The notes below the pieces were generated by a model. That model was not told the origin of the DNA, ran no database searches, and saw only the letters and a list, made by a program, of their open reading frames with translations. Below are positions 14,275 through 14,606 of a stretch of DNA of 14,606 nt, piece after piece. Source of the stretch: JAVZCJ01 sp964532175 (GTDB lineage: Archaea; Thermoproteota; Nitrososphaeria_A; Caldarchaeales; JAVZCJ01). Position 1 is the first letter of the stretch. Every line of letters begins with the position of its first letter. Position numbers and translations under genes: made by a program. Location: assembly GCA_964532175.1 (NCBI GenBank), contig CAZHGP010000031.1, positions 1 to 14,606 of the forward strand, in the 5' to 3' direction.

Positions 14275-14606
14275 ATGGGAGTTGTAACTGAAAAACCAGT
14301 AAAAATAATTCGAGGAATAAAAACAATTTATTGGAAAGACTCTGAACAAGATAGAGGAGGCATAGAAGTATATCTAAAAAACGGCATGTGGTTTGTAGGC
14401 TATTATTATAAAGGTTTTGGATATATATTTCATGGCAAATTTCCAAGAGAGTCCATAAGTGTAGATACAAATGAATGTATACTAACAGAAGGAAAATGGT
14501 TTGTAAGAGATGAAGTAAGAGATAAGGAAACAGTATTTAAAATCTTCACTTATGAAGAAAGCAAAGCTGAAAAACCAGAAGAATTAATTGGACCAAAAGT
14601 AACAAA
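14275..14606 (+). CDS. Unrecognised protein, 3'-truncated by the window edge
   Basis: Open from an ATG at 14275 through 110 codons to the end of the window. It is soluble and beta-rich, with no signal peptide or membrane helix. The N-terminus is MGVVTEKPVKIIRGIKTIYW. Two stretches look alike: NGMWFVGYYYKGFGYIFHGK (from about residue 38) and EGKWFVRDEVRDKETVFKIF (from about residue 69). Both have G-x-W-F-V followed by aromatic or charged strands, suggesting two copies of a small beta-hairpin unit. The last visible part is Glu/Lys-rich (YEESKAEKPEELIG), perhaps a linker to a further domain outside the window. A TATA-like box at 14235-14245 gives a leader of about 10 bases. I do not recognise the family. 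The minus-strand frame opposite it (14264-14470) is a shadow. Confidence 0.6.
   Translation, partial: MGVVTEKPVKIIRGIKTIYWKDSEQDRGGIEVYLKNGMWFVGYYYKGFGYIFHGKFPRESISVDTNECILTEGKWFVRDEVRDKETVFKIFTYEESKAEKPEELIGPKVT

Overview
The window reads as a piece of a very AT-rich archaeal chromosome, most likely a thermophilic member of the Thermoproteota/TACK group. The evidence is archaeal-type ribosomal proteins (uS19, L7Ae, S28e), a full flap endonuclease FEN-1, an archaeal-type GluRS, archaeal isoprenoid enzymes (mevalonate kinase, class I HMG-CoA reductase, isopentenyl phosphate kinase, type 2 IDI), TATA boxes about 25 bases before many start codons (leaderless transcripts), and T-run terminators. 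I cannot assign a genus. Nothing looks like a plasmid, phage, insertion sequence or CRISPR array.

Layout. Bases 1-2883 are all on the minus strand: a DUF488 protein cut by the window edge, a ferritin-like four-helix protein, an isolated uS19 gene, a membrane protein pairing two CBS domains with a short two-helix module, and a conserved-looking protein with nuclease-like spacing of acidic residues. At 3031-3140, on the plus strand, lies the most interesting object: an unassigned, GC-richer, rod-shaped structured RNA with its own TATA box and T-run terminator, convergent with fen. Bases 3170-5296 hold fen (minus) and two plus-strand membrane proteins (a small unrecognised one and a SpoIIM/DUF95 protein).

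Bases 5289-9631 are an isoprenoid block. mvk and hmgA run on the minus strand, and ipk and idi2 run divergently from a shared region of about 120 bases. Together they cover HMG-CoA to mevalonate, mevalonate to 5-phosphomevalonate, and isopentenyl phosphate to IPP/DMAPP. The steps from 5-phosphomevalonate to isopentenyl phosphate are not encoded here. IPK implies a modified archaeal route. gltX follows idi2 closely.

Bases 11377-14606 hold an L7Ae-S28e pair with overlapping stop and start, a PLP aminotransferase of unknown substrate, a minus-strand purine-type phosphoribosyltransferase, and the start of an unrecognised gene that runs off the window. Several translation starts are non-ATG (TTG for fen and probably for ipk and hmgA) or lie downstream of the longest open frame. 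These are argued case by case.
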